Positions 25,601-33,135 of a DNA stretch of 64,000 nucleotides are shown here, one piece after another. The translations under genes were made by a program, and so were the position numbers. The stretch is taken from assembly GCF_004360145.1 (NCBI RefSeq), contig NZ_ML178714.1, positions 17,474 to 81,473 on the forward strand. Reading direction: 5' to 3'. The notes beneath the pieces were generated by a model. It was not told where the DNA came from and ran no database searches. It worked only from the letters and a program-made list of their open reading frames with translations. Position 1 is the stretch's first letter, and the number at the start of each line of letters is the position of its first letter. Origin of the DNA: Aliiroseovarius marinus (GTDB lineage: Bacteria; Pseudomonadota; Alphaproteobacteria; Rhodobacterales; Rhodobacteraceae).

Positions 25601-26610
25601 ACGATCTTGTCCCCCCTGCGGATTCTGCGAAAGGCGGTTTGGCGGGTGGTTTTGACCGAAGCCAGAAGGTCGTGGCAAGTCCAGTTTTCGTCCATGTCCA
25701 ATGACAGCGGAAGGTTACGGATCAGAGGGCCCGCGATGGCATCGCTGCCGCGCTGAAAGCGCCCATGAGACATGGCACCCAAGGCAACATGATCCTCGCC
25801 AGAGACGCGGTGCATGAAGGCAAAGGTCGTGGCGACGATGGTTTCAAACAGTCCGGCAATATAGCGCGGGCCTTCATCCTCTGGCCCCAACCCCAGACTG
25901 GCACGCAGCGCGACAAGCCGGTCCTTTCCAAGATGAAACTCTTGGCGAAACATCTGCTTTGGGTGCGGCAAGCGTGTGGGGTCTTGCATTGCAGCGGGGT
26001 GCAGGCGTGGGGGGCGGGACCCGGTCATCTGGATCTGTTTGGGATCTGGCATGTGATCCGCCATAAAGCCCAAAAAGGACGGATAGTCTGGCGTCTCGTT
26101 CATCCCTTGCTGGCGCAGGGCATAGATCTCGGCAAGTCGCTCGACCAACAGCTTTGACGACGTGAAATCCGTGATGACGTGATGCTGGTTCAGCGACCAG
26201 ACCCAATGCCCGTCACCCACTTTCGCCAAGGCGGTGGTGAAAGCACAAGAGGTCAGATCAAAGGGCTCGATCTCGCGCCCAGTCAGCCACGCGAGCGCGT
26301 CATCAAGCGGGGTCGCAGTGTCCGAGAAATCGCGAACGGGCATCTCCCATGCGCATGTTTCAGCTGCGTGTTGATAGGGAACGCCATCCAGTTCTGTGAA
26401 ACGCAGTCGCAGCGCGTCATTCGACTGTACCAAATCCCCAAACGCGGCCTTAAAAAGCTGCGGATCAAGATCGGTTTTCCATTCGACCTTCATGGAACGG
26501 TGGTTGATCGGGCGCTCGGGAAAACTCCGCCAGGCGCGCCAGAACGCAAGTTGAGTATCCGTCAGCTGAACGTGCAAAATGCGGCCCCCTTCAAGCCCAA
26601 TCCCCATCAC
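22687..26610 (-). CDS. single-module non-ribosomal peptide synthetase (C-A-T-TE)
   Basis: The 1307-residue enzyme has a condensation domain (about 12-430; NQHHVITDF, the HHxxxD motif). The adenylation domain (about 455-945) shows MYVMFTSGSTNEPKGIEI, NWYGPTEASM, MYRTGDLGRY and NGKTDRRK. A carrier domain follows (FFEIGGDSLSF, Ser near 970). The C-terminal thioesterase-like domain starts at about 1085, with a probable Cys1194-Asp1221-His1272 triad; Cys in GGNCQSA replaces the usual Ser. In the adenylation domain, SFESAFRSF stands where alpha-amino-acid enzymes usually have an Asp that binds the amino group, so an unusual substrate is possible. The start is uncertain: GTG 26610, or TTG 26577 with AAGGGGG ahead. 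It is coupled to the reductase gene downstream. The product is unknown. Confidence 0.88.
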   Translation of the reverse strand: MMGIGLEGGRILHVQLTDTQLAFWRAWRSFPERPINHRSMKVEWKTDLDPQLFKAAFGDLVQSNDALRLRFTELDGVPYQHAAETCAWEMPVRDFSDTATPLDDALAWLTGREIEPFDLTSCAFTTALAKVGDGHWVWSLNQHHVITDFTSSKLLVERLAEIYALRQQGMNETPDYPSFLGFMADHMPDPKQIQMTGSRPPRLHPAAMQDPTRLPHPKQMFRQEFHLGKDRLVALRASLGLGPEDEGPRYIAGLFETIVATTFAFMHRVSGEDHVALGAMSHGRFQRGSDAIAGPLIRNLPLSLDMDENWTCHDLLASVKTTRQTAFRRIRRGDKIVGDHVGATINFIPETLPDFDGVRSTELIRERRIEALSQDLNITVRAADTEGDVRILFQVNEDILKAVPIELLTSVYMRVLDALIKTPERRIADIALGGPEDLAYAHARGATATNAPLPLYLSLVDGVLQQVARRPDAIAVQDGPTSLTYAALEQQSRHIASALVARGVQPGDVIALNLPRSATLLATLLGILRASATYFALDTRQPTEKTRKLFQQTSARLVITNEPADTDQRYAGAELVHPDALIAEGQTAPADLPNVDPDGTMYVMFTSGSTNEPKGIEISHRSFAIYDHWAAQWISSGKPLNWALATTLSFESAFRSFMALTTGGTIFTYDAPDALTGMSLIDALRDDRVDGISVTPSQLRLLSDRAWSLKNLRCIVSIGEVLTTELAHRAAQAFGPNVSLQNWYGPTEASMASTAHVFDASVDADLSVPIGDVADGVSIYILDQEGNVLPDGFVGEVCIGGIKLSKGYLNRPDLTAKAFVSDPFRAGGLMYRTGDLGRYTAEGVLVHHGRTDDQIKINGVRTELAEVEAGVSYHPAVAKCAVVAINQPDTRLAAFYVSESDIPAAELRRSAERILARGIVPSLFQRVDDIPLLNNGKTDRRKLAALAADCIEVASDTRRQMDPPEGPVELSLARVWRRVLGQDQIWRHDDFFEIGGDSLSFVQMILLLEAEFDQHIPLDTIGASARLLDLAQVVSSAIAPDAAPAERQKPQPIKRVLRKMGKLAQRSLATMPSGTVSNEPDLARADTPWEEVRRRMLMTANAWPGEQAGTRLPVMRFNADGTRPPLFWCFNGAHEPAVMARELGPDQPLYALRSMQAVVEKSDKQGFNAELARTYVDEIMRLQPDGPYYLGGNCQSARISEHIAAEMLRRGAEIAQLLMLDYQPVAELDLNVGLFYGRESQQFNPFLSEARPELKWQKQFAAVTWDIVPGGHGQYFSARFAPFFCARVADRLEEARNRARPVSERAG

Positions 26611-26730
26611 ATCATTTGATGCACCCGCTACTATTCACCGGACAGGCGAGTTTGGCCAGAGTGCTTCTTGTTATTTGATAAGAAACCGATTTCCGCGCTG
26701 CGACCTTGGGTTGTGCGCCCCATCTGCGGT

Positions 26731-28041
26731 CTAGCTAGAGCGCCATTCAAAGTAGCGTTCTTTCAGCGCTTCCCAGTAATACACTGTGTCTGCGGCCAAG
26801 GGTCCGAACACGGATCCGTTCCATGTCAGCCCATAGGGATCCAGCACCGCATGGCGTTGGCCGTCGTCGACAATCGCCTCGGCGATTAGGCGTCCGACAA
26901 GAGGTCCGACATTCACCCCGTGACCGCCAAGCCCAGTGGCAGCCCAGACGCCGTCGTGCAGCTCGCACAGATAGGGCATGCGGTGACGTGCATAACCCAG
27001 AAGGCCGCTCCACGTCGCGTCGATTTTGACATCCGCGAGCTGCGGGAAGACCGAGGTGAAGGCGCGGCGCATCTGCTGTTCCAGATTTGCAGGCTCCAGC
27101 GCCATTCCCGTCATGCCACCACCCCACAAAAGCCGCCCGTCCGGCGTGATGCGGAAATAGTCGCAGGCCATCCGCGTGTCGACAATGGCCGCACTGGTGG
27201 GGATCAGGTCTTGTGCCAGATCGCCAAGGGGCTCGGTAACGGTCACGAAGGTTCCGATGGGCAAAAGGGTGCGCTGCAAACGCTTGGAAAACCCATCAAC
27301 CATCCCGCCTTGGCACAGGATGAGGGTTTCGCACTGCACCGATCCCGATTGGGTCGTCACCAGATGTCCCGCCCCCTGACGCGCCATCGATACTGCGCGG
27401 GTGTTTTCAAAGATACGCCCGCCAAGGCGCTGCGTTTCCCGGGCAAGGCCAAGGCAATAGTTCAGCGAATGGGCGTGAAAACCCTGCGGGTCATAGACGC
27501 CGTCAAAATAGCGATCCGTGCGCACCATCTGACGCAGTTTTTCGGTCGGGACATACTCTACCGGATAGTCATAGGCGTCTGTCTTGTGCCGGGCCGCATC
27601 CTGCATCCCCTGCGTGTTGCGATAGCGCGAGACTGACAGCGCGCCGGGGCGCATATCCACACCGGGTAGGGCGAGTGTCTGGGTATATTCCCGGAAGATC
27701 TCGACCCCTTCACGGGACAGGTCAAAGATTTGCCTCGCGGTGTCCAAGCCGCGTTTCTTTTCAATGGCCGATCCACTGGCAGCAAAACCGGGGGTGACGA
27801 TGCCGCCGTTGCGGCCACTGGCACCCCACGCGATCTGATCTGCCTCCAGCAACACCACCGACTTCCCCGCCTTGGTCAGTTCATAGGCCGCGCTAATGCC
27901 CGCGATGCCGCCACCGACGATGCAGATGTCGGCCTCGATCCGGTCAGACAAGGGGGCGGCGTTCAGCGGCGGCTCCATCGTGCGCGTGTAGTAGGTGTCG
28001 CGGTAAGAGGGGGCGAAACCGTCCGTCCGGGTCTGTGTCAT
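26731..28041 (-). CDS. FAD-dependent amine/amino-acid oxidoreductase (DadA/PuuB-like)
   Basis: The 436-residue flavoenzyme has an N-terminal extension typical of PuuB-like proteins (SYRDTYYTRTMEPPLN). The FAD dinucleotide-binding motif is DICIVGGGIAGISAAYELTKAG, followed by WGASGRNGGIVTPGF. The second FAD contact GLGGHGVNVGPLVGRLIAE is near the C terminus. Such enzymes oxidise secondary or gamma-glutamylated amines, producing H2O2 or feeding electrons to a carrier. I chose ATG 28041 because AGGACG precedes it; the open frame extends 72 codons upstream without a ribosome-binding site. It lies 120 bp upstream of the NRPS on the same strand, so it might supply an oxidised precursor, but an independent amine-catabolic role is equally possible. 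Confidence 0.8.
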   Translation of the reverse strand: MTQTRTDGFAPSYRDTYYTRTMEPPLNAAPLSDRIEADICIVGGGIAGISAAYELTKAGKSVVLLEADQIAWGASGRNGGIVTPGFAASGSAIEKKRGLDTARQIFDLSREGVEIFREYTQTLALPGVDMRPGALSVSRYRNTQGMQDAARHKTDAYDYPVEYVPTEKLRQMVRTDRYFDGVYDPQGFHAHSLNYCLGLARETQRLGGRIFENTRAVSMARQGAGHLVTTQSGSVQCETLILCQGGMVDGFSKRLQRTLLPIGTFVTVTEPLGDLAQDLIPTSAAIVDTRMACDYFRITPDGRLLWGGGMTGMALEPANLEQQMRRAFTSVFPQLADVKIDATWSGLLGYARHRMPYLCELHDGVWAATGLGGHGVNVGPLVGRLIAEAIVDDGQRHAVLDPYGLTWNGSVFGPLAADTVYYWEALKERYFEWRSS

Positions 28042-28232
28042 TGAGGCGTCCTGTTGATCCATGTGCCACGTCGGGCCAGCTTGCGTCGGAGGCGCAGGCC
28101 GCTCAAGCTTAAAAACGACACGGCAGGTGTTTCGAATTGCCAATCTGTCGCGGCCTTGTGAAGGCGTGGAGAGTGGCCTTTCTGCGCGGGCTCGGGTATC
28201 GCCTTGAGTATCAGTTATTAAGGTGACCTGTG

Positions 28233-30413
28233 ATGCAATCTTTGCCGGTTCTGACAAAAGACCTTGTGATGATCGGGGGTGGCCATGCCCATGCGCTGGT
28301 GCTGCGCATGTGGGGGATGAAGCCCTTGGCGGGCGCGCGGCTGACGCTGATCAACCCGGCCCCGACTGCACCCTATTCGGGGATGCTGCCGGGCCATATC
28401 GCTGGGCATTATACGCGCGAGGCATTGGACATTGATCTGGTCCGGTTGGCACGGTTTGCGGGCGCACGGTTGGTGATCGGTCATGCCACCACGATTGATC
28501 CGGTGGCCAAGACCGTGACCGTCGAGGGCGGGCGCGAGATTGGGTATGACGTGGCCTCGATCGATATCGGGATCCATGCGCAGATGCCGGATATTCCCGG
28601 GTTTTCCGAGCACGCGTGCGGTGCCAAGCCCTTGGATGTCTACGCGGCGAAATGGCAGGGTTTCTTGCAGGCTGTCGCGGAGGGTGAGGCCGCGCCTCAT
28701 GTGGCCGTCATCGGAGCGGGTGTCGCTGGTGTCGAGCTCGCCTTGGCGATGTCCCATGCGCTGCGGGATCGCGCCGACAGGCAAGTGCATCTGATCGAGG
28801 CAGGTGACGATATCACGGCACGTGCAAAGGCCGCACGTGGGCCGTTGCGGGCGGCGCTGCGCGACTTGGGGGTCGCGCTGCATGTGAAAGCCTCGGTCGC
28901 GCGGATCGACGCGGATCGCGTGGTCTTGGGGGACGGCACAACGCTGGAGAGCCGTTTCACCGTGGGCACAGCGGGCGCGTTCGCGCATGGCTGGCTGCAA
29001 GAAACCGGCTTGCCGTTGACGCCGGACGGTTTCATCCCTGTTGGGCCGGATTTCCAAGTGCAGGGGCACGACGGGTTGTTTGCCGTGGGCGATTGCGCCG
29101 AGATGCTGCACGACCCGCGCCCCAAAGCTGGGGTGTTTGCGGTGCGGGCGGCGCCGGTGCTGGCGCGCAACTTGCGGGCTGCGTTGACGGGCGGGGCCAT
29201 GACACCCTACAAGCCGCAACAGGATTATCTGAAACTGATCTCGATGGGCGGAAAACGCGCCTTGGCCGAGAAATGGGGGCGCGCGGTCACGCTGCCCGGT
29301 CTTTGGCGCTGGAAGGATCACATCGATCAGAAGTTCATGCAGAAGTTTAGGGACTATCCAGCAATGGCGCAGGCCCCGGAACCGCGAGAACGTGCGCTGG
29401 GCGGGGAGGCGATTGACGCTGTGCCGCTCTGTGGAGGCTGCGGGTCGAAGGTTGCCCCGGGCAGTCTATCGCAGGCGCTTTCCAAATTGGACCAGCCTAT
29501 GCCGGACGAGGTTTTAACGGGGCCGGGCGATGACGCCGCAGTGGTGCGCGTGGGCGGGGCGGTACAGGTCCTCACCACAGACCACTTGCGCGCCTTCACG
29601 GAAGACCCCGGCCTGTCGGCGCGGATCGCGGTGAACCATGCGATGGGGGACATCTGGGCGATGGGGGCGGTGCCGAAGACCGCGATGCTGTCAGTCATTC
29701 TGCCGAGGATGAGTGCCACGCTTCAGTCCCGCACGATGGACGAAGTTCTGGCGCAGGTAAGCGCGTTCCTTGCAGATGAACAGGTGGCCCTGATCGGTGG
29801 GCATTCCAGCATGGGGGCCGAGATGACCATCGGCGTGTCCATGACCGGCCTGCTGCCCGAGGGCACGCAGGCGCTGACCACCGCTGGGGCGCAGCCGGGG
29901 GATCGCCTGATCCTGACCCGCCCCATTGGATCCGGTACGCTGTTGGCCGGTGAAATGCAGGGGCGCGCGGATGGGCGTGACGTGGCGCAGCTGTTGCGCG
30001 GCATGGCGCGTTCGCAAGGGGCCGAGGCGCGCGTGTTGCGGGCCTATGCGACGGCAATGACCGATGTGACAGGCTTTGGGCTGGCGGGGCATTTGATGGC
30101 GATCTGTCATGCCTCGGGCGTCTCGGCTGCACTGGATTTAGAGGCCATTCCCACCCATCCGGGGGCTGAGGCCTTGGCTGACGGCGGCGTGCGCTCGACC
30201 ATCCACGGCGCCAACCGCGATGCGGCACCGGTTTTCGGAGCCGAGGGCGCGAAGGGGCTGCTGTTGCATGACCCGCAGACGGCGGGGGGCTTCTTGGCCA
30301 CGGTGCCCGAACGGGATGTGCAAGCCGTGCTGGAGGGGTTCGCAGCCGAGGGACGCACAGCCTATGTGATCGGCGAAGTGCAGGCGGACAGCCCGAGCAT
30401 CTATTGCCGCTAA
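28233..30413 (+). CDS. selD: selenide, water dikinase fused to an N-terminal FAD/NAD(P) oxidoreductase
   Basis: The 726-residue fusion has an NADH-dehydrogenase-like flavoprotein domain (about 1-385), with MIGGGHAHALVLR, VAVIGAGVAGVELALAMS and LFAVGDCAEML. A SelD domain (about 400-726) follows. In SelD, VPLCGGCGSKVAPG carries the catalytic Cys and Lys; the second Cys of the E. coli GCGCK motif is Ser. GPGDDAAVV and TDVTGFGLAGHL complete the ATP-binding core. SelD makes selenophosphate from selenide and ATP, and the fused flavodomain probably supplies or handles reduced selenium. ATG 28233 has AAGGTG upstream. It converges on the 2-selenouridine synthase gene with a 4-bp overlap. No SelA or SelB is visible, so tRNA modification is the local use. 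Confidence 0.92.
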   Translation: MQSLPVLTKDLVMIGGGHAHALVLRMWGMKPLAGARLTLINPAPTAPYSGMLPGHIAGHYTREALDIDLVRLARFAGARLVIGHATTIDPVAKTVTVEGGREIGYDVASIDIGIHAQMPDIPGFSEHACGAKPLDVYAAKWQGFLQAVAEGEAAPHVAVIGAGVAGVELALAMSHALRDRADRQVHLIEAGDDITARAKAARGPLRAALRDLGVALHVKASVARIDADRVVLGDGTTLESRFTVGTAGAFAHGWLQETGLPLTPDGFIPVGPDFQVQGHDGLFAVGDCAEMLHDPRPKAGVFAVRAAPVLARNLRAALTGGAMTPYKPQQDYLKLISMGGKRALAEKWGRAVTLPGLWRWKDHIDQKFMQKFRDYPAMAQAPEPRERALGGEAIDAVPLCGGCGSKVAPGSLSQALSKLDQPMPDEVLTGPGDDAAVVRVGGAVQVLTTDHLRAFTEDPGLSARIAVNHAMGDIWAMGAVPKTAMLSVILPRMSATLQSRTMDEVLAQVSAFLADEQVALIGGHSSMGAEMTIGVSMTGLLPEGTQALTTAGAQPGDRLILTRPIGSGTLLAGEMQGRADGRDVAQLLRGMARSQGAEARVLRAYATAMTDVTGFGLAGHLMAICHASGVSAALDLEAIPTHPGAEALADGGVRSTIHGANRDAAPVFGAEGAKGLLLHDPQTAGGFLATVPERDVQAVLEGFAAEGRTAYVIGEVQADSPSIYCR

Positions 30414-31465
30414 AGCGCGGCGTCGTCCATTTGCGTGATCAGCTCTGCGGCGGTCCGGGCCAAGGTCGCGTCTGACAGATCAGGCAAAGCGATCTGTGTC
30501 GGCGCAGGCGCATCCTTGCGGGTGATGCGCCGATAGCGCGGGTCGTAATGCGTCTCGATCAGCCCCGCCGCCAACGCCTGCATATCGCCCGTGTGCGCCA
30601 TCCCGTGCCACAGATCCACCTGCGCGCGCCCGTGATAGGACACGAGTTGCTCTAGAATGTCCTCGAGGCGCGCGGGATCTTCGATCAAGTCGTCATAGTC
30701 GCGCGCCAAATGTTCCGCGCGGGCGGGCAGGGGGGCGGACAGCTCGTACCGCGGCGCGCGGATCATTTTTTGCCACAGGCTGGGGGGCACGATCAGACGC
30801 CCGATCTTGTTGCTTTCGGCCTCGACATAGACAGGGCGGGACGGATCGAAGCGGCTGAGCGTCATCGCCACTTGGCTTTCAAACCACTTCTGGCTGGGTT
30901 GCGCGGGGCCAACCAGCCCAAACAACGACCCGCGATGGCTGGCAAGCTGTTCGAGGTCCAAAACCTGCGCACCTGCCGTGTCCAACGCATCAAGCAGGCG
31001 GGTCTTGGCAGTGCCAGTGCCGCCGTCGATCAGGACCAGCTTGTGCGGAAGCGGGTCGTCATAAAGCAGTGCTTTCACCATCCGGCGATAGGATTTGTAC
31101 CCGCCTTCCAGTTGCTCCGCGCGCCAGCCGATTTGCGACAGGATCGACACGACCGAGCCCGAGCGCTGCCCACCGCGCCAGCAATAGACCACGGGCTTCC
31201 AGCCGCCGGGATGTTCCGCCAGTTCGGTTTCCAAATGTGCTGCCACGTTGCGGGCCACCAAGGCCGCGCCGATTTTGCGGGCTTTGAAGGGGCTGTCTTG
31301 CACATAGATCGTGCCGACCCGGGCGCGTTCGGCGTCGCTGAGTGCGGGCAGGTTGATGGCGCCGGGGATGTGATCCTCGGCGAACTCGGATGGCGCGCGC
31401 ACGTCGATGATGTCATCCACGTCCAGCGCGGACAGGTCTACCAAAGTCTTGAGCTTCAGGGGCAT
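30410..31465 (-). CDS. selU: tRNA 2-selenouridine synthase
   Basis: The 351-residue protein (MnmH/YbbB family) has an N-terminal rhodanese domain (about 5-125). It contains DIIDVRAPSEFAEDHIPGA and the active-site Cys in VVYCWRGGQRSGS. A P-loop domain follows with Walker A GGTGTAKTRLLDALD. The enzyme replaces sulfur in 2-thiouridine at the tRNA wobble position with selenium, using selenophosphate through a geranylated intermediate. The start codon is preceded by a purine-rich GAGGATCCAG. Its stop overlaps that of selD head-on, so donor and user of selenophosphate form a compact convergent pair. Length is normal and no key residue is missing. Confidence 0.93.
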   Translation of the reverse strand: MPLKLKTLVDLSALDVDDIIDVRAPSEFAEDHIPGAINLPALSDAERARVGTIYVQDSPFKARKIGAALVARNVAAHLETELAEHPGGWKPVVYCWRGGQRSGSVVSILSQIGWRAEQLEGGYKSYRRMVKALLYDDPLPHKLVLIDGGTGTAKTRLLDALDTAGAQVLDLEQLASHRGSLFGLVGPAQPSQKWFESQVAMTLSRFDPSRPVYVEAESNKIGRLIVPPSLWQKMIRAPRYELSAPLPARAEHLARDYDDLIEDPARLEDILEQLVSYHGRAQVDLWHGMAHTGDMQALAAGLIETHYDPRYRRITRKDAPAPTQIALPDLSDATLARTAAELITQMDDAAL

Positions 31466-31568
31466 CTGGATCCTCGTGTCTCGGTGCTGCGGTGGTAAAC
31501 CAGACCGCCGCGTGGCGCCAGAGCGTTAAAAATCATTCCCTGTCCTGACGTCAAATCTGATAAAAATA

Positions 31569-31585
31569 GTAAGAATAATATTTAC
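31569..31585. promoter_or_regulatory. AT-rich imperfect palindrome upstream of the imelysin gene
   Basis: GTAAGAATAATATTTAC is an imperfect inverted repeat in the 172-bp gap between divergent selU and the imelysin gene, in the most AT-rich part of that gap. Imelysin genes are often iron-regulated, so this could be a Fur/Mur/Irr-type site. I cannot assign the regulator. Confidence 0.35.
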
Positions 31586-31637
31586 CCGACAAAAATACTC
31601 TGCTAATCGGGCTGCGATAGAAATAAACGAGGTTCCC

Positions 31638-32888
31638 ATGATCCGCAAAACCCTTCTGGCCACCAGCGTTGCCAGCCTTGCAGCTTCGGCCGCATTCGCC
31701 ACGACGCCGGAAGAGGTCGTCACCAACTATGCCAATATCGCGCTGGCCGGATATGAAGACAGCCTGACCACGGCAAAGGCATTGAAAGCCGCAGTGGACG
31801 CGCTGGTTTCCGCGCCCTCTGACGCGACGCTGAACGCCGCGAAAGACGCGTGGCTTGCTGCCCGTGTTCCCTATCAACAGACCGAGGCCTTCCGGTTCGG
31901 CAATCCGACCGTGGATGACTGGGAAGGCAAGGTGAACGCCTGGCCTTTGGATGAAGGGCTGATCGACTATATCGCTGCCGATTTCGGCGCGAATGATGAA
32001 AACCCGTTCTCGACCGCGAATGTCGTCGCCAATGCGAAGCTGAGTGTTGGTGGGGCGATAATCGATGCCGCGACCATCACGCCCGAGCTGCTGGAAAGCC
32101 TGCACGAGGTGGAAGGCATCGAGGCAAATGTGGCGACCGGATACCACGCCATTGAGTTCCTGCTCTGGGGGCAAGATTTGTCGGGCACCGATCACGGTGC
32201 AGGGATGCGACCGGCGACGGACTATGACACGGAAAACTGCACCGGCGGCAATTGTGACCGACGTGCGCAGTATCTGGTGGCGGCAACGGATCTGCTGATC
32301 TCGGATCTGGAAGACGCCGTGGCCAACTGGTCGGAAGGCGGGCAGGGCCGCACCGACGTGACCACTGACGCCTCGCAGGGCATCACCATGGCGCTGACTG
32401 GCATCGGCTCTCTGTCCTACGGTGAACAAGCGGGCGAGCGGATGAAGCTGGGTCTGCTGCTGAATGACCCGGAAGAAGAGCATGACTGCTTCTCGGACAA
32501 CACCCATAATTCGCACTATTTCGACGGTTTGGGCATCCGCAACGTCTATACCGGCCGCTATGTCCGCATTGATGGGTCGGTTGTGGACGGCGCGTCTTTG
32601 TACGATCTGGTGAAGGCCGCCGACGGCGCGCTGGCCGACGGCCTGTTGGGGGACATGAACGCGACCATGATCGCGCTGGGCGACATCCGCACGGCGGCCG
32701 AGGCTGGCACCTCCTATGATCAGATGCTGGGCGCTGGGCACCCGGGAGGTGCGCTGATTCAGAACGCAATCGACCATCTTGTGGCCCAGACCCGCAACAT
32801 TGAGCGCGCGGTTGCCGTGGTTGGCGCGGGTGATGTCGCGGTCGAGGGATCGGACAGCTTGGACAACCCGACCGCTGTGTTCCAGTAA
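31638..32888 (+). CDS. imelysin-family periplasmic protein
   Basis: The 416-residue protein has a Sec signal peptide (MIRKTLLATSVASLAASAAF, cleavage near ATT). It belongs to the imelysin/IrpA family (peptidase M75), with the conserved GYHAIEFLLWG (GxHxxE) motif and a second repeat-like helical half containing GERMKLGLL and DNTHNSHYFD. Family members bind metal on the cell surface or in the periplasm and are linked to iron uptake; proteolysis is doubtful for most. The typical partner genes (a di-haem oxidoreductase and DUF1513) are absent, so this copy stands alone. It has its own terminator. The AT-rich upstream region would suit iron-dependent control. Confidence 0.87.
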   Translation: MIRKTLLATSVASLAASAAFATTPEEVVTNYANIALAGYEDSLTTAKALKAAVDALVSAPSDATLNAAKDAWLAARVPYQQTEAFRFGNPTVDDWEGKVNAWPLDEGLIDYIAADFGANDENPFSTANVVANAKLSVGGAIIDAATITPELLESLHEVEGIEANVATGYHAIEFLLWGQDLSGTDHGAGMRPATDYDTENCTGGNCDRRAQYLVAATDLLISDLEDAVANWSEGGQGRTDVTTDASQGITMALTGIGSLSYGEQAGERMKLGLLLNDPEEEHDCFSDNTHNSHYFDGLGIRNVYTGRYVRIDGSVVDGASLYDLVKAADGALADGLLGDMNATMIALGDIRTAAEAGTSYDQMLGAGHPGGALIQNAIDHLVAQTRNIERAVAVVGAGDVAVEGSDSLDNPTAVFQ

Positions 32889-32911
32889 GGACCATTTGGA
32901 TGAAAAATGAG

Positions 32912-32946
32912 AAGGGCAGGCGCAGCGCGTTTGCCCTTTTCTTTTT
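32912..32946 (+). terminator. Rho-independent terminator after the imelysin gene
   Basis: AAGGGCA at 32912-32918 pairs with TGCCCTT at 32932-32938, and a TTTTCTTTTT tract follows. It lies 23 bp after the stop codon. Confidence 0.8.
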
Positions 32947-33135
32947 GCCGACTTGGGGCAGCTAATGCGCCAAGCGATCCGGCGTCAACGTAGCATTCGA
33001 AAAGACCCAAGGCAGCCGTCTCCAGACGGTCTTCTGATCGCCGGAGATCCATTTATGCGGCGCCCTTTTTCGTCTGCACGATTGACATTTCCCGACCCAT
33101 GCCTGACCTCTGTCTGACGGATCAGGGAGGCGCTC

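Noticed and set aside
26611-26730. Small gene between the NRPS and the FAD oxidoreductase
   Set aside because: No frame with a start, ribosome-binding site and natural composition is visible in these 120 bases.
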